Origin: Dysosmobacter segnis
GTDB taxonomy: Bacteria > Bacillota > Clostridia > Oscillospirales > Oscillospiraceae
Reading direction: 5' to 3'
NCBI RefSeq assembly: GCF_014297285.1
Contig: NZ_JACOQI010000011.1
Span: 43,750-107,749 of the forward strand
Length of the DNA stretch: 64,000 nucleotides
A program made the position numbers and the translations under genes. Position 1 is the stretch's first letter. Each line of letters opens with the position of its first letter. Positions 8,439 through 16,783 of the stretch are shown piece after piece. The notes beneath the pieces were generated by a model. It did no database searches and was not told the DNA's origin. It worked only from the letters and a program-made list of their open reading frames with translations.

Positions 8439-8467
8439 AGAATAGCCGATTTTTGATCTTCTGTCAA
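8439..8467 (-). promoter_or_regulatory. Promoter of the LacI-type regulator
   Basis: On the reverse strand TTGACA (8467-8462) is followed after 17 nt by TATTCT (8444-8439), close to a vegetative sigma-A promoter. A short TTGGCAG/CTGCCAA hairpin follows in the leader (8401-8420). Confidence 0.65.
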
Positions 8468-8539
8468 TATCAACCTAAATTTTTAAGGCATTTTGGACAA
8501 TCCAGCAAAAAAAGTGTCTGAGCTTTGACATTTGGGATA

Positions 8540-8567
8540 TTGACAAAAAGGGGCGAACTCCTATAAA
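8540..8567 (+). promoter_or_regulatory. Promoter of the HAD/phosphomutase operon
   Basis: TTGACA at 8540-8545 and TATAAA at 8562-8567 are separated by 16 nt. The palindromic operator at 8581-8596 overlaps the expected transcription start, a classic repressor position. Confidence 0.75.
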
Positions 8568-8580
8568 ATAAAAACAGAAA

Positions 8581-8596
8581 TCGCAAACGTTTGCGA
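8581..8596. promoter_or_regulatory. Perfect LacI-type operator
   Basis: TCGCAAACGTTTGCGA is a perfect 16-bp palindrome with the central CG typical of LacI/GalR operators. Its core is repeated at 18713-18724 and, imperfectly, at 8374-8386. Confidence 0.85.
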
Positions 8597-8679
8597 TTCT
8601 CGGGGGCGTCACACCTCCGAGGATCGCCGTGCTTTCCCGCAGTTGGGCCGCGACCCTGAATTTCAAAGGAGGAACTGCC

Positions 8680-9414
8680 ATGACCGCCAATATCCAAACC
8701 ATTTTCTTCGATGTAGGAAACACCCTGCGCATTGTCCTGCCGGATCAGGAGTTTATTGACCGGGCGGAAGCCGGTCTCATGGAACTGATCGGCACCACGG
8801 AGAGCCACGACGCCCTGTTTGCCAAGCTGGAGGAGCGCTGGAAGGCATACCGCAAGCAGTCCAAGACCACCCTGCTGGATGCTTCCGAGGGAGAACTGTG
8901 GACCCAGTACATGCTGCCGGAATATGATCCGAATATGATTTTTGCCAACGCCCCCAAGCTGACCCGCCTGTGGCGCGACCATGACGGCCGCCGGGTGGCC
9001 CGGCCGGACGCCGTAGCCACCATCAAGGAGCTGCACCGCCGGGGCTATACCCTTGGCATCATCGCCAACACCGTGACGGAGACGGAGATCCCCGATTGGA
9101 TGGCCGCTGACGGCGTGGCCCAGTGCTTCAAAACCACGATCCTCTCCTCCAAGGTGCGCCTGCGCAAGCCGGACCCGGACATCTATCACCTGGCCTGCCG
9201 CTGCATCGGCACGCCGGAAGCCAACTGCGCCTATGTGGGCGATAACCCGGTGCGGGACGTGGAGGGCACTCAGGCTGCCGGCTTCGGTATGATGATCCGG
9301 ATCGATGAGCCGGATACGCTGAACAAGGAAAAGGCCACCGGCAAGGAGTTTACCCCGGATCATGTCATCACCAGCCTTTCTGAATTGCTGGACATCTTCC
9401 CTGAGCGGGCTTAA
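8680..9414 (+). CDS. HAD-family hydrolase 1 of the phosphomutase operon
   Basis: A 244-residue HAD hydrolase. Motif I is FFDVGNTLR, motif II region IIANT, motif III Lys in RKPDP, and motif IV YVGDNPVRD. Start chosen at the ATG after AAAGGAGG. The canonical DxDxT is DxGxT here, so the second Asp, usually the general acid/base, is absent. The same is true of the two paralogues behind it and of the one at 12.9 kb. First gene of the operon, directly behind the operator. It probably acts on a phosphorylated or phosphonate intermediate. Confidence 0.88.
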   Translation: MTANIQTIFFDVGNTLRIVLPDQEFIDRAEAGLMELIGTTESHDALFAKLEERWKAYRKQSKTTLLDASEGELWTQYMLPEYDPNMIFANAPKLTRLWRDHDGRRVARPDAVATIKELHRRGYTLGIIANTVTETEIPDWMAADGVAQCFKTTILSSKVRLRKPDPDIYHLACRCIGTPEANCAYVGDNPVRDVEGTQAAGFGMMIRIDEPDTLNKEKATGKEFTPDHVITSLSELLDIFPERA

Positions 9415-9424
9415 AGGAGGACCT

Positions 9425-10147
9425 ATGGAAAAACAGTATAAAGCCGTCTTTTTCGACTTGGGCGGCACTCTGCGCATTGCTTTCCTGGAGGAGGCCTATA
9501 TGCGCCACGCCCGTCGGAAAATGGCGGAGATCGCAGGCACGGATATGCCTTATGAGGAATTCTATCAGATGATCGAGGAGCGCTACGAGCCGTACCGCAA
9601 GTGGGCTTTGGGCGAGTTCAAGGAATCCGGAGATGAAGAACTGTGGTGCAAATGGCTGCTGCCGGACTATGACCCGGCCCGGATCCGTCAGGTGTGCCAT
9701 GAGCTGAGCTTCCAGTACCGGCAGTGCAAGGGGCGCCGCGAGGTGGTAGACGGCGGCGTGGAGGTCATCAAGGGCCTGCATGAGCGCGGCTACAAGCTGG
9801 GGATCATCTCCAACCTCATCGGTGAGAACGAGGTGCCCGACTGGCTGGAGGAGGACGGTCTGGATTCCTATTTTGACACAGTGATCCTCTCCTCCGTGTG
9901 CCACATGCGCAAGCCCTGCTCTGAGATCTACGATCTGGCCTGCCAGCAGATCGGCGTGAAGCCGGAGGAGTGCGTGTCCGTTGCGGACAACATCAAGCGC
10001 GACATTGCCGGGGCCAAGAAGGCCGGTATCGGCTGCAATATTATTTTCCGGTCTCCGGAGAAGAAGCATCCCGTGGAATTTACGGAGGAAAACCGCCCGG
10101 ACTATGTCATTGAAGATTTCCGGGAGATCCTGAACATTCTGCCCTGA
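9425..10147 (+). CDS. HAD-family hydrolase 2 of the phosphomutase operon
   Basis: A 240-residue paralogue of the preceding protein. Motif I is FFDLGGTLR, the Thr/Ser-type motif II is in IISNL, motif III in RKPCS, and the motif IV region reads SVADNIKRD, with Ala replacing the usual Gly. It begins 10 nt after its neighbour with AAAGGAGG overlapping the previous stop. The cap sequence (about residues 20-90) differs clearly between the three paralogues, which suggests different substrates or successive steps rather than simple duplication. Confidence 0.86.
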   Translation: MEKQYKAVFFDLGGTLRIAFLEEAYMRHARRKMAEIAGTDMPYEEFYQMIEERYEPYRKWALGEFKESGDEELWCKWLLPDYDPARIRQVCHELSFQYRQCKGRREVVDGGVEVIKGLHERGYKLGIISNLIGENEVPDWLEEDGLDSYFDTVILSSVCHMRKPCSEIYDLACQQIGVKPEECVSVADNIKRDIAGAKKAGIGCNIIFRSPEKKHPVEFTEENRPDYVIEDFREILNILP

Positions 10148-10190
10148 TGCGTTCCGGGCCAGCGGCCCGGTGAAAAGGAGGAAGCAAGCC

Positions 10191-10967
10191 ATGAATACGG
10201 ACATCCGTTATATTTTTCTGGATCTGGGCGGTACCTTCCGGGTCATTGACAAGGACCCGGCTTATCTGGCTACCGCCCGGGCGAAAATCGCAGAGCTGTG
10301 CGGCGTGAAGACGGAAGATCCTACCCGGTGGTTCGAGGATGTGATCGACAAGCGGTACGATGTATACCGGGAATGGGCCCTGAAATATATGTGCGAGGCC
10401 CCGGAAGAGGTGCTGTGGCGGCGCTGGCTGGCCTATGACTGTGATCCGGAGCTGATCCGGCGCAATGCCTCGGAGCTTTGCTACCAGTACCGGCAGACCA
10501 AGGGCCGCCGCACGGTGGTAGAGGGCGGCGCAGATACAGTGAAGGAGCTGTGCCGCCGGGGCTACACTCTGGGCATCATCTCGGATCTGGTGGGCAGACG
10601 GGAAGTGGACGAGTGGCTGGATCAGGATGGCCTGCGCCCCTATTTCCAGACAGTCCAGCAGTCCTCGGTCACCTATATCCGCAAGCCCGGCCCCGCGATC
10701 TACTATTACGCCATGGAGGAAGTGGGAGCCGAACCGGAAAACTGCTGCTATGTGGGCGACAATCTGAACCGGGACATCATCGGCGCCAAGGCCGTCGATT
10801 TCGGTATGACCGTCACGGTGCAGTACCAGAAGGATAAGCCCCTGAAGCTGACGGCGGAAAACCGCCCGGATGCCAAGGTCTATCGGTTCCCGGACCTGCT
10901 GGATATTTTCCCCAAGCGGGGGCAGGTGGCCGTGGAAAAGCTGATCCCGCCGGAGGATGGACAATAA
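10191..10967 (+). CDS. HAD-family hydrolase 3 of the phosphomutase operon
   Basis: A 258-residue HAD protein with motif I FLDLGGTFR, a motif II region IISDL, motif III RKPGP, and motif IV YVGDNLNRD. A small hairpin (CCGGGCC with GGCCCGG, 10154-10170) and an AGGAGG site precede its ATG. The C terminus is about 15 residues longer than in its neighbours (KRGQVAVEKL...). Like them it lacks the second Asp of DxDxT. Confidence 0.86.
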   Translation: MNTDIRYIFLDLGGTFRVIDKDPAYLATARAKIAELCGVKTEDPTRWFEDVIDKRYDVYREWALKYMCEAPEEVLWRRWLAYDCDPELIRRNASELCYQYRQTKGRRTVVEGGADTVKELCRRGYTLGIISDLVGRREVDEWLDQDGLRPYFQTVQQSSVTYIRKPGPAIYYYAMEEVGAEPENCCYVGDNLNRDIIGAKAVDFGMTVTVQYQKDKPLKLTAENRPDAKVYRFPDLLDIFPKRGQVAVEKLIPPEDGQ

Positions 10968-11053
10968 GTTCGCCCCGGTCGGATAAAAAAATGCGCAGTG
11001 GCGCGGGAAAGAACCGTTTCACGCACCGCTCGACTCATAAGGAGGTACTTTTT

Positions 11054-12622
11054 ATGTCTGAATCCAAGCGCGGCGGCGCACAACTGGCGCGGGCCGTGGA
11101 AAAAGCGTATCAGGCGGGGCAGGATGACTACCATCTGGAACCCATGGTCCTGGTGGAGAACGGCAAGCCTGTAGGCAAGATCGGAGATGGCGATGCCGCC
11201 GTGTTCTGTTGCCGCCGCGGTGAGCGGGAGATCGAGCTGACGGAGCTGTTCACCGATCCGGACTTCAACAAGGTGCAGCGGAACCAGCTGAAGGATCTGG
11301 ATTTCGTCATCATGACCATGTATCATGACAAATTCAAGGATCTGCCCATCGCCTTTGCGCCGTCTCATGTGGTGAAGCCTCTGGCTCAGGTCCTCAGCGA
11401 GGCGGGGAAGAATCAGTTCCACTGCGCGGAGAGCGAGAAGTATGCCCATGTGACCTTTTTCTTCAACGGCGGCGAGAACGCGCCCTTCCCCGGCGAGGAT
11501 GACGTGTGCGTGCCGTCCCCCAAGGGCATTGACTTTGACCAGCAGCCGGAGCTGAGCCTGCCTGCCGTGGCTGATCAGGTCATGGGTGCTTTGGGTAAAT
11601 ACGATTTCGTGGTGACCAACTTCGCCAACGGCGACGTGATCGGCCACACCCTGAATACCGCCGCCAAGCTGGAAGCCTGCAAGCATGTCAGCCACTATCT
11701 GGATGTGGTGGTCCATGACGCGCTGGCCAAGGGCTATGTGGTGGCCGTCACCGCGGATCACGGCAACATTGAAAAGCTGTACACCGCCGCAGGCAAGCCC
11801 GACGGCGCCCACACCACCAATCTGGTGCCTTTCATTCTGATGGACCCCGCCCACAGCGGCCCCATTGCCCTGCGGGACGGCTGTCTGGGTGACGTGGCGC
11901 CTACGGTGCTGAACGTCATGGGCATCCCCCAGCCTGCGGAGATGACCGGCAAATCTCTGGCGGAGGGACACGATTTCGGCAAGGACCGGAAGATGCTGCT
12001 CATCATCTGCGATGGTTGGGGTCTCGGCTCCGGCGATGACGGCGACGCGATCCATCTGGCGGATACCCCCTACTGGGATTCCCTGCTGGCGGAGCAGTCC
12101 TGGAGCAAACTCCACGCCTCCGGCGAGCATGTTGGCCTGGGAAGCGGAAAGGCCGGCAACTCCGAGGCAGGCCACTCCAATCTGGGCGCAGGCCGCTGCG
12201 TCATGCAGGATGACGTCCGTCTGGACGCCGCTGTGAAGGACGGCAGCTTCAAGAAGAATCCCATCTTCTTACAGGCCATCGAACACGCCAAAAAGAACGG
12301 CACGGCGCTGCATCTGCTGGCATATCTCACTTATAAATCCTCTCACGGCTGCATCGACTACCCGTTGGCCATCTGCGAAATGGCCCGGGATGCCGGACTG
12401 GATCAGGTATTCTTCCACATCATCTTTGACGGCCGCTCCACGGAACCCGGCTCCGCACCCAAGCTGCTGGCAGAGCTGGACGAAAAGCTGGATGCCATCG
12501 GCGTGGGCCGCATTGTGGATGGTGTGGGCCGCGGCGTGGCGCTAGACCGGGACAAGAACTATGACAAGGTGAAACGGGCCTATGACGCCATGGTGGACGG
12601 CGCAGGTACCCGGTATGAGTAA
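11054..12622 (+). CDS. Circularly permuted iPGM-like phosphomutase (alkaline phosphatase superfamily)
   Basis: A 522-residue protein with all parts of cofactor-independent phosphoglycerate mutase in swapped order. It starts in the middle of the inserted substrate domain, then has KYAHVTFFFNGG (catalytic Lys129), NGDVIGHT (Asp194, His198), TADHGN (Asp235, His236) and AHTTN (His253). It reaches the normal iPGM C terminus (MTGKSL), then continues with the normal N terminus: ICDGWG (Asp320), GNSEAGHSN (nucleophile Ser370), DGRSTEP (Arg461) and ALDRDKNYDK. All metal ligands are present, but SDGGVHSH and the FRADRAREI arginine region are altered, so the substrate may not be phosphoglycerate. Last gene of the HAD operon; ATG after AAGGAGG. 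Confidence 0.85.
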   Translation: MSESKRGGAQLARAVEKAYQAGQDDYHLEPMVLVENGKPVGKIGDGDAAVFCCRRGEREIELTELFTDPDFNKVQRNQLKDLDFVIMTMYHDKFKDLPIAFAPSHVVKPLAQVLSEAGKNQFHCAESEKYAHVTFFFNGGENAPFPGEDDVCVPSPKGIDFDQQPELSLPAVADQVMGALGKYDFVVTNFANGDVIGHTLNTAAKLEACKHVSHYLDVVVHDALAKGYVVAVTADHGNIEKLYTAAGKPDGAHTTNLVPFILMDPAHSGPIALRDGCLGDVAPTVLNVMGIPQPAEMTGKSLAEGHDFGKDRKMLLIICDGWGLGSGDDGDAIHLADTPYWDSLLAEQSWSKLHASGEHVGLGSGKAGNSEAGHSNLGAGRCVMQDDVRLDAAVKDGSFKKNPIFLQAIEHAKKNGTALHLLAYLTYKSSHGCIDYPLAICEMARDAGLDQVFFHIIFDGRSTEPGSAPKLLAELDEKLDAIGVGRIVDGVGRGVALDRDKNYDKVKRAYDAMVDGAGTRYE

Positions 12623-12670
12623 GCCTCCGGCATAAACCGCCCCCCAAAAAAAGAAAACCAAGAGAATGTT

Positions 12671-12710
12671 AAAAATCCCGCAGAGAGCAAATACTCTCTG
12701 CGGGATTTTT
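12671..12710 (+). terminator. Intrinsic terminator of the HAD/phosphomutase operon
   Basis: AAATCCCGCAGAGAG pairs with CTCTCTGCGGGATTT around CAAATA and is followed by a T-run. It lies 49 nt past the operon's last stop. Confidence 0.9.
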
Positions 12711-12819
12711 GCACGGGAAAAGTGCGAAAAAGCAACAAATCACGGAACAGACATCGAAAACGGGAATATTTGCGTTGGCGGACTGCTGATCTGCACCCCG
12801 ACTGAAAGCCGCAAAAAGT

Positions 12820-12845
12820 GCCCGGACCGCCACAGCGGTCCGGGC
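12820..12845 (-). terminator. Intrinsic terminator of the transporter/HAD operon
   Basis: An 11-bp perfect stem (GCCCGGACCGC with GCGGTCCGGGC, loop of 4) is followed on the reverse strand by ACTTTTTG. It lies 26 nt beyond the stop of the HAD gene that ends this operon. Confidence 0.85.
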
Positions 12846-12871
12846 CTTCTTGTCATACATCAAAACAGGGA

Positions 12872-13618
12872 TCAGCGGGCGTCCTTCAGAATCGTGTAGA
12901 CCTCATAAATGTCCTTCACGCTGTAAGTGGGCTTCACGTCCGCGGGAACATTGGTGTCCTTCAGCTTGGTGAGGTAGGAGTCGATGTGGAAGGTGGCGCC
13001 GAAGCCCATGCGGATGGGGCCGATGACGTCCCGGGAGAGGGTATCGCCCACATAGGCACAGCTGGCGGGGTCAGACTGGACCTGATGGAGGGAGACCAGA
13101 AAAATGTTGGGGTCTGGCTTGCGATATCCGGTGACGGAAGAAAGCGTCACATCCTGGAAGTAGTCCCGGATGCCGTAGTCTTTCAGAACGTCAAACACCT
13201 GATAGAGACTGGCTGTGTTGCTGATGACGCCCAGCTTCATACCCAGCCCCTTCAGCCCTTCCAGCATTTCCTTCACGTGGGGGCGGAGAGTACGGTGATA
13301 GTGGGTGATCTCCCACATGTGGGCCAGCTCCTCGGCGTAGGGACGCACAGAATCTTCATTCAGGCCGAAATCCGTCAAAACGAAGCTGCCCCAGATCTCC
13401 TCCGGCTTCAGCTCCCGCTGCCGGGGGTCCCGGTAAGCGCCGTAACGTTCCCAGCCGGCATTGATGCTCTGAGCCGTAGTTTCAAAGTCCATGTTCAGAT
13501 CGATGCCGTGAGCGCGTAGAATATCCAGCACGCCCTGAATGGAAGAATGGCGGCTTTCATCGTCAACCCAGATGTCCTCCAGAGTGCCACCCATATCGAA
13601 CAATACAGTATCTATCAT
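12872..13618 (-). CDS. HAD-family hydrolase 4 (transporter operon)
   Basis: A 248-residue HAD hydrolase with motif I LFDMGGTLED, motif II VISNT, motif III RKPDPN, and motif IV YVGDTLSRD. It again has DxGxT in place of DxDxT. Start chosen at MIDTVLFD; an upstream in-frame ATG has no ribosome site. It is the last gene of the operon that begins with the AfuABC-like permease, placing a hydrolase directly with the uptake system. It is related to the three HADs transcribed towards it. Confidence 0.86.
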   Translation of the reverse strand: MIDTVLFDMGGTLEDIWVDDESRHSSIQGVLDILRAHGIDLNMDFETTAQSINAGWERYGAYRDPRQRELKPEEIWGSFVLTDFGLNEDSVRPYAEELAHMWEITHYHRTLRPHVKEMLEGLKGLGMKLGVISNTASLYQVFDVLKDYGIRDYFQDVTLSSVTGYRKPDPNIFLVSLHQVQSDPASCAYVGDTLSRDVIGPIRMGFGATFHIDSYLTKLKDTNVPADVKPTYSVKDIYEVYTILKDAR

Positions 13619-13667
13619 AGTTTCACAGCCTTTTTTTAAAGTTGCATACATGGGAAAAAACGGTTAT

Positions 13668-14174
13668 TCAGAGAGAGTTTCTGCGGCGAAGCAGCCACCA
13701 GGAGCTTCCAAAACCCATCAGCAGCGGCACAGGGACCATCATACCGAAGAGCTGGAGAAACAGGACCGACGCGCCGTGATCGCCCCGCAGCAGGAGCAGC
13801 ATGGTCACCAGACTGGCGAGGGCCAGCAGCAAGAGCCAGCCGTATGCAGCCAGAACAGTCTGAGGGTGGCAGATCAGGTGGGTCAGCGCGCAGATTGCTG
13901 TCCCGATCAGGGCGGGGAGCAGCGCGCTGACCAGATTTTCTACCGCCCGGGGCGCAAGGGCAAGCCATGCGTGAATGGGATCGGTCAGCAGAAAGAAGGC
14001 CGCGCCGTAAACTGCCAGAAAGAGGATGGACAGGCAGAAGGAATTCAGCAGCAGCGTGCTTTTTACATGGCCGTTTTCCGTCAGCCGGAAGGCATCCCAA
14101 AAGGATTCCACCCGTCTGGCCTGTTCTTTTTCCCGTTCTGCCCGGCGCAGTTCTTTTTCAAAATCCTGGTTCAT
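13668..14174 (-). CDS. Four-helix membrane protein of unknown function
   Basis: A 168-residue protein with a charged N-terminal ~40 residues (KELRRAEREKEQARR) and four predicted hydrophobic helices. It ends in a basic WLLRRRNSL tail. No family is recognised. ATG after AGGAG. It lies between the binding protein and HAD 4 in the same operon, separated from the binding-protein gene by a hairpin, so it probably belongs to the uptake system as an accessory or regulatory membrane part. Confidence 0.65.
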   Translation of the reverse strand: MNQDFEKELRRAEREKEQARRVESFWDAFRLTENGHVKSTLLLNSFCLSILFLAVYGAAFFLLTDPIHAWLALAPRAVENLVSALLPALIGTAICALTHLICHPQTVLAAYGWLLLLALASLVTMLLLLRGDHGASVLFLQLFGMMVPVPLLMGFGSSWWLLRRRNSL

Positions 14175-14203
14175 GTTATCTCCTATCTGAATGATTCAAA
14201 AGG

Positions 14204-14233
14204 CCCGGGCAGCGGCGGTTGCCGCCGCCCGGG
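14204..14233 (-). terminator. Hairpin after the binding-protein gene (partial terminator)
   Basis: A long GC stem (CCCGGGC and GCGGCGG arms with short loop) is followed on the reverse strand by CCTTTTG. It probably reduces read-through from the highly expressed binding-protein gene into the two genes beyond. Confidence 0.6.
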
Positions 14234-14252
14234 AAAATCGCGGTGCTTGAAT

Positions 14253-15557
14253 TTACTTCATCTTGGGGTTCTTGGACAGCCAGTAAGTCCACATATCCTG
14301 CACGTCGGGATAGATGTAATAGATGGCGCTGAGGTCGTTGGCGCGGGCGCCCAGTTCGCTGAGCTTTGCGGGGTTCTTCTTGTCCTCCACGTCGTCGCGG
14401 ACGGGCCAGTTGCCTTCCTTCTTGAAGGGCTTCATACCTTCGCTCTGGCCGTCGGCACCGCCGGTGATGTAGCGGACGAACAGACGGGCGCCGGCGGGGC
14501 TGTTGGTGCCCTTGGCGATGAACAGGGACTCCAGATTCAGCAGGGCGGTGTAAGGCTCCAGATTCAGGCACCAGGCGATGTTGTAGCCGGATTCGTCACG
14601 GTTGCCGATCTTGCCGGCGGAGGCCAGGCACAGGGCGGGTTCGTCGGCGGTGGAGTTGTGGACGGCCAGCACCAGCTCATCACCGTCACCGATGAAGGTC
14701 ATCTCGGCCTGAGAGAAGCGCCACAGGTACTCCACGCCGGCGTTCTTCTCGGGAACTTCAAAGTTGAAATCGGAGGCATCGTAGGTGTATTCCAGATCCT
14801 TGCCGTAGGTGTCCTTATAGGACTGCGCCATCTCGTCGGCGTTGTTGATGAAGCTGGCAAACAGGGACAGGTACGCGGACTCCTGACCGATCTCCTTGGT
14901 GAACAGGTGGTACTTCTGGGTGCCGTCGTCCTTCTTCTCAATGATCTCCCACCAGCTGTGGATGGGCTGTCCATCGGGGAAGGCGGCGGTGTTGTAGAAC
15001 CACATGGACTGGGAGGCGTACAGAGGATAGCCATATTTCAGGTTTTCCTCGTCGATGTGAGAGCAGATGTCCTTGGGGAAATAAGGCTCCAGAATGTCCT
15101 GATTGTACCACTCGTGGAACACGTTGCCGTTGACATCCTTGGTCTGGAGCACGTCGGCGGTGATGTTGCCGGTGTCGTGCTCGATTTTGGCCTTGGAGAG
15201 CACCTCGTCGTTGTCCAGATCGAATACCACCAGATCAAGGCCGGGGTAGGTTTCCTCAAAGCTCTCCTCCACCTTCATCATCTTGGAGGAGGTGGCGTAG
15301 ACGTTGATGGTGGTGTCCTCCGTCAGGGCTTCTTCATAAAGCTCGTCGTCGGTCTTTTCGCTCCAGTCGTCATAGTAGGGGCCGTAATAATTTTCACCGG
15401 TGTTAAGGTCATAGCCAAGGTGCAGGTCGCTGGCGGCAGCTTCGCTGCCGGACTGGGAATCGTCGGAGGGCTGGTCGGTGCTCTTGCCGCCGCAGGCGGC
15501 CAGACTCAGCACCATGGAAAGCGCGAGAAGCAGTGCAGAAAACTTCTTCATATTCAT
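14253..15557 (-). CDS. Extracellular solute-binding lipoprotein, AfuA/Fe(III)-type
   Basis: A 434-residue lipoprotein: signal peptide with lipobox LAAC, then a type 2 periplasmic-binding fold (EDTTINVYATSSKMMKV, GLDLVVFDLDNDEVLSK, ITADVLQTKD). This fold is shared by iron-, polyamine- and sugar-phosphate-binding proteins. ATG chosen after AAAGGAG. Partner of the fused permease and ATPase just upstream. AfuA homologues bind hexose phosphates, which would fit the phosphatases regulated with it; iron as ligand is the other possibility. Confidence 0.87.
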   Translation of the reverse strand: MNMKKFSALLLALSMVLSLAACGGKSTDQPSDDSQSGSEAAASDLHLGYDLNTGENYYGPYYDDWSEKTDDELYEEALTEDTTINVYATSSKMMKVEESFEETYPGLDLVVFDLDNDEVLSKAKIEHDTGNITADVLQTKDVNGNVFHEWYNQDILEPYFPKDICSHIDEENLKYGYPLYASQSMWFYNTAAFPDGQPIHSWWEIIEKKDDGTQKYHLFTKEIGQESAYLSLFASFINNADEMAQSYKDTYGKDLEYTYDASDFNFEVPEKNAGVEYLWRFSQAEMTFIGDGDELVLAVHNSTADEPALCLASAGKIGNRDESGYNIAWCLNLEPYTALLNLESLFIAKGTNSPAGARLFVRYITGGADGQSEGMKPFKKEGNWPVRDDVEDKKNPAKLSELGARANDLSAIYYIYPDVQDMWTYWLSKNPKMK

Positions 15558-15624
15558 CGGGACTCCTTTCATATTTTGACCGCGCCGCAGACACGGCCGA
15601 GTGGGGGACCTATCAAAACACGGC

Positions 15625-16746
15625 TTATACCGCACGTTTGATCAACCGAGTGGTTTCCTTGTTGTAGATGTTGATCTTATCCTGATCGATAATGGCCCAG
15701 ACCTTCTGATCCAGATCGTAGCGGATCTGGCCGATGTCCTTGGCCAGGAACTCGTCGGTGCCGGCCTTCAGGGTGGTGATGGTTTCAGAGCCGGCGGGCT
15801 GGTTGGCGTAAATGGTAACGGGAATGGCGCCCTCCACCGGCTGGGTGGAGATGGCAATCTGCTCGGGACGGATGGCCAGCACGCAGTCGAACTCGCCGCT
15901 CTTGGGGAATTCCTCACTGGTAAGGTGCTCGGCGGGGAAGGTGTGGCCGCCCAGATCGCTCTTAACCACCAGCTGGCCGTTGATAACCTCGGCCTTGCCG
16001 TCCAGCAGGTTGATGCGGGGATTGCCGATGAAGTCCGCCGCTTCCAGATCAATGGGGTTGTTGTACAGTTCCGTGGGGGTGGCCACCTGATTCAGCTCGC
16101 CGGCCTTGAACAGGGCGATCTTGGTGGACATGGTCAATGCCTCGGTCTGGTCGTGGGTCACATAGATGATGGTGGTGCCCAGTTCCTTATGGAGGCGCTG
16201 CAGCTCCGCACGCATATCAATGCGCAGCTTGGCGTCCAGGTTGGACAGCGGCTCGTCAAGCAGCAGCAGCTTGGGGCTGGAGGCTACGGCACGGGCGATG
16301 GCCACCCGCTGCTGCTGGCCGCCGGACAGCTCGGTGGGATAGCGGTCCTTGTACATGTCAATACGCATCATCCGCAGGGAGTCCATGACCCGGCGGTCGA
16401 TCTCCGCCTTGCTCATCTTCTGGATCTTCAGGCCGAAGGCGATGTTGTCGTAGACCGTCATGTGGGGCCACAGGGCGTAGGACTGGAACACCAGATTCAG
16501 CCCCCGCTTGCTGGGCTCGGCGTAATAGGCGTCGTCTGCGTTGATCATCTCCACGCCGTCGATGGTCATGGTGCCGTTCTGGGGCTTTTCCAGTCCGGAA
16601 ACCACACGCAGCGTGGTGGTCTTGCCGCAGCCGGAGGGCCCCAGCAGGGTCATGAAGTCGCCGTCCTCAATGGTGAGGTTGATGTCCCGCAGGACGTGGT
16701 TGCTGCCGTAAAATTTATCAATGTGCTTCAATTCAATGCGGCTCAT
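15625..16746 (-). CDS. ABC transporter ATP-binding protein (PotA/FbpC/AfuC class)
   Basis: A 373-residue ABC ATPase with Walker A GPSGCGKT (about residues 36-43), Q-loop FQSYALWPHM, signature LSGGQQQR, Walker B LLLLDEP, switch VTHDQTEA, and a C-terminal TOBE-type regulatory domain (ending RPEQIAI onward). The architecture is that of the CUT1/iron/polyamine importer group. It sits between permease and binding-protein genes with short gaps. Confidence 0.9.
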   Translation of the reverse strand: MSRIELKHIDKFYGSNHVLRDINLTIEDGDFMTLLGPSGCGKTTTLRVVSGLEKPQNGTMTIDGVEMINADDAYYAEPSKRGLNLVFQSYALWPHMTVYDNIAFGLKIQKMSKAEIDRRVMDSLRMMRIDMYKDRYPTELSGGQQQRVAIARAVASSPKLLLLDEPLSNLDAKLRIDMRAELQRLHKELGTTIIYVTHDQTEALTMSTKIALFKAGELNQVATPTELYNNPIDLEAADFIGNPRINLLDGKAEVINGQLVVKSDLGGHTFPAEHLTSEEFPKSGEFDCVLAIRPEQIAISTQPVEGAIPVTIYANQPAGSETITTLKAGTDEFLAKDIGQIRYDLDQKVWAIIDQDKINIYNKETTRLIKRAV

Positions 16747-16783
16747 ATCATTTTTCCTTTCTGTTCTGTCACAATTCCGGGAC

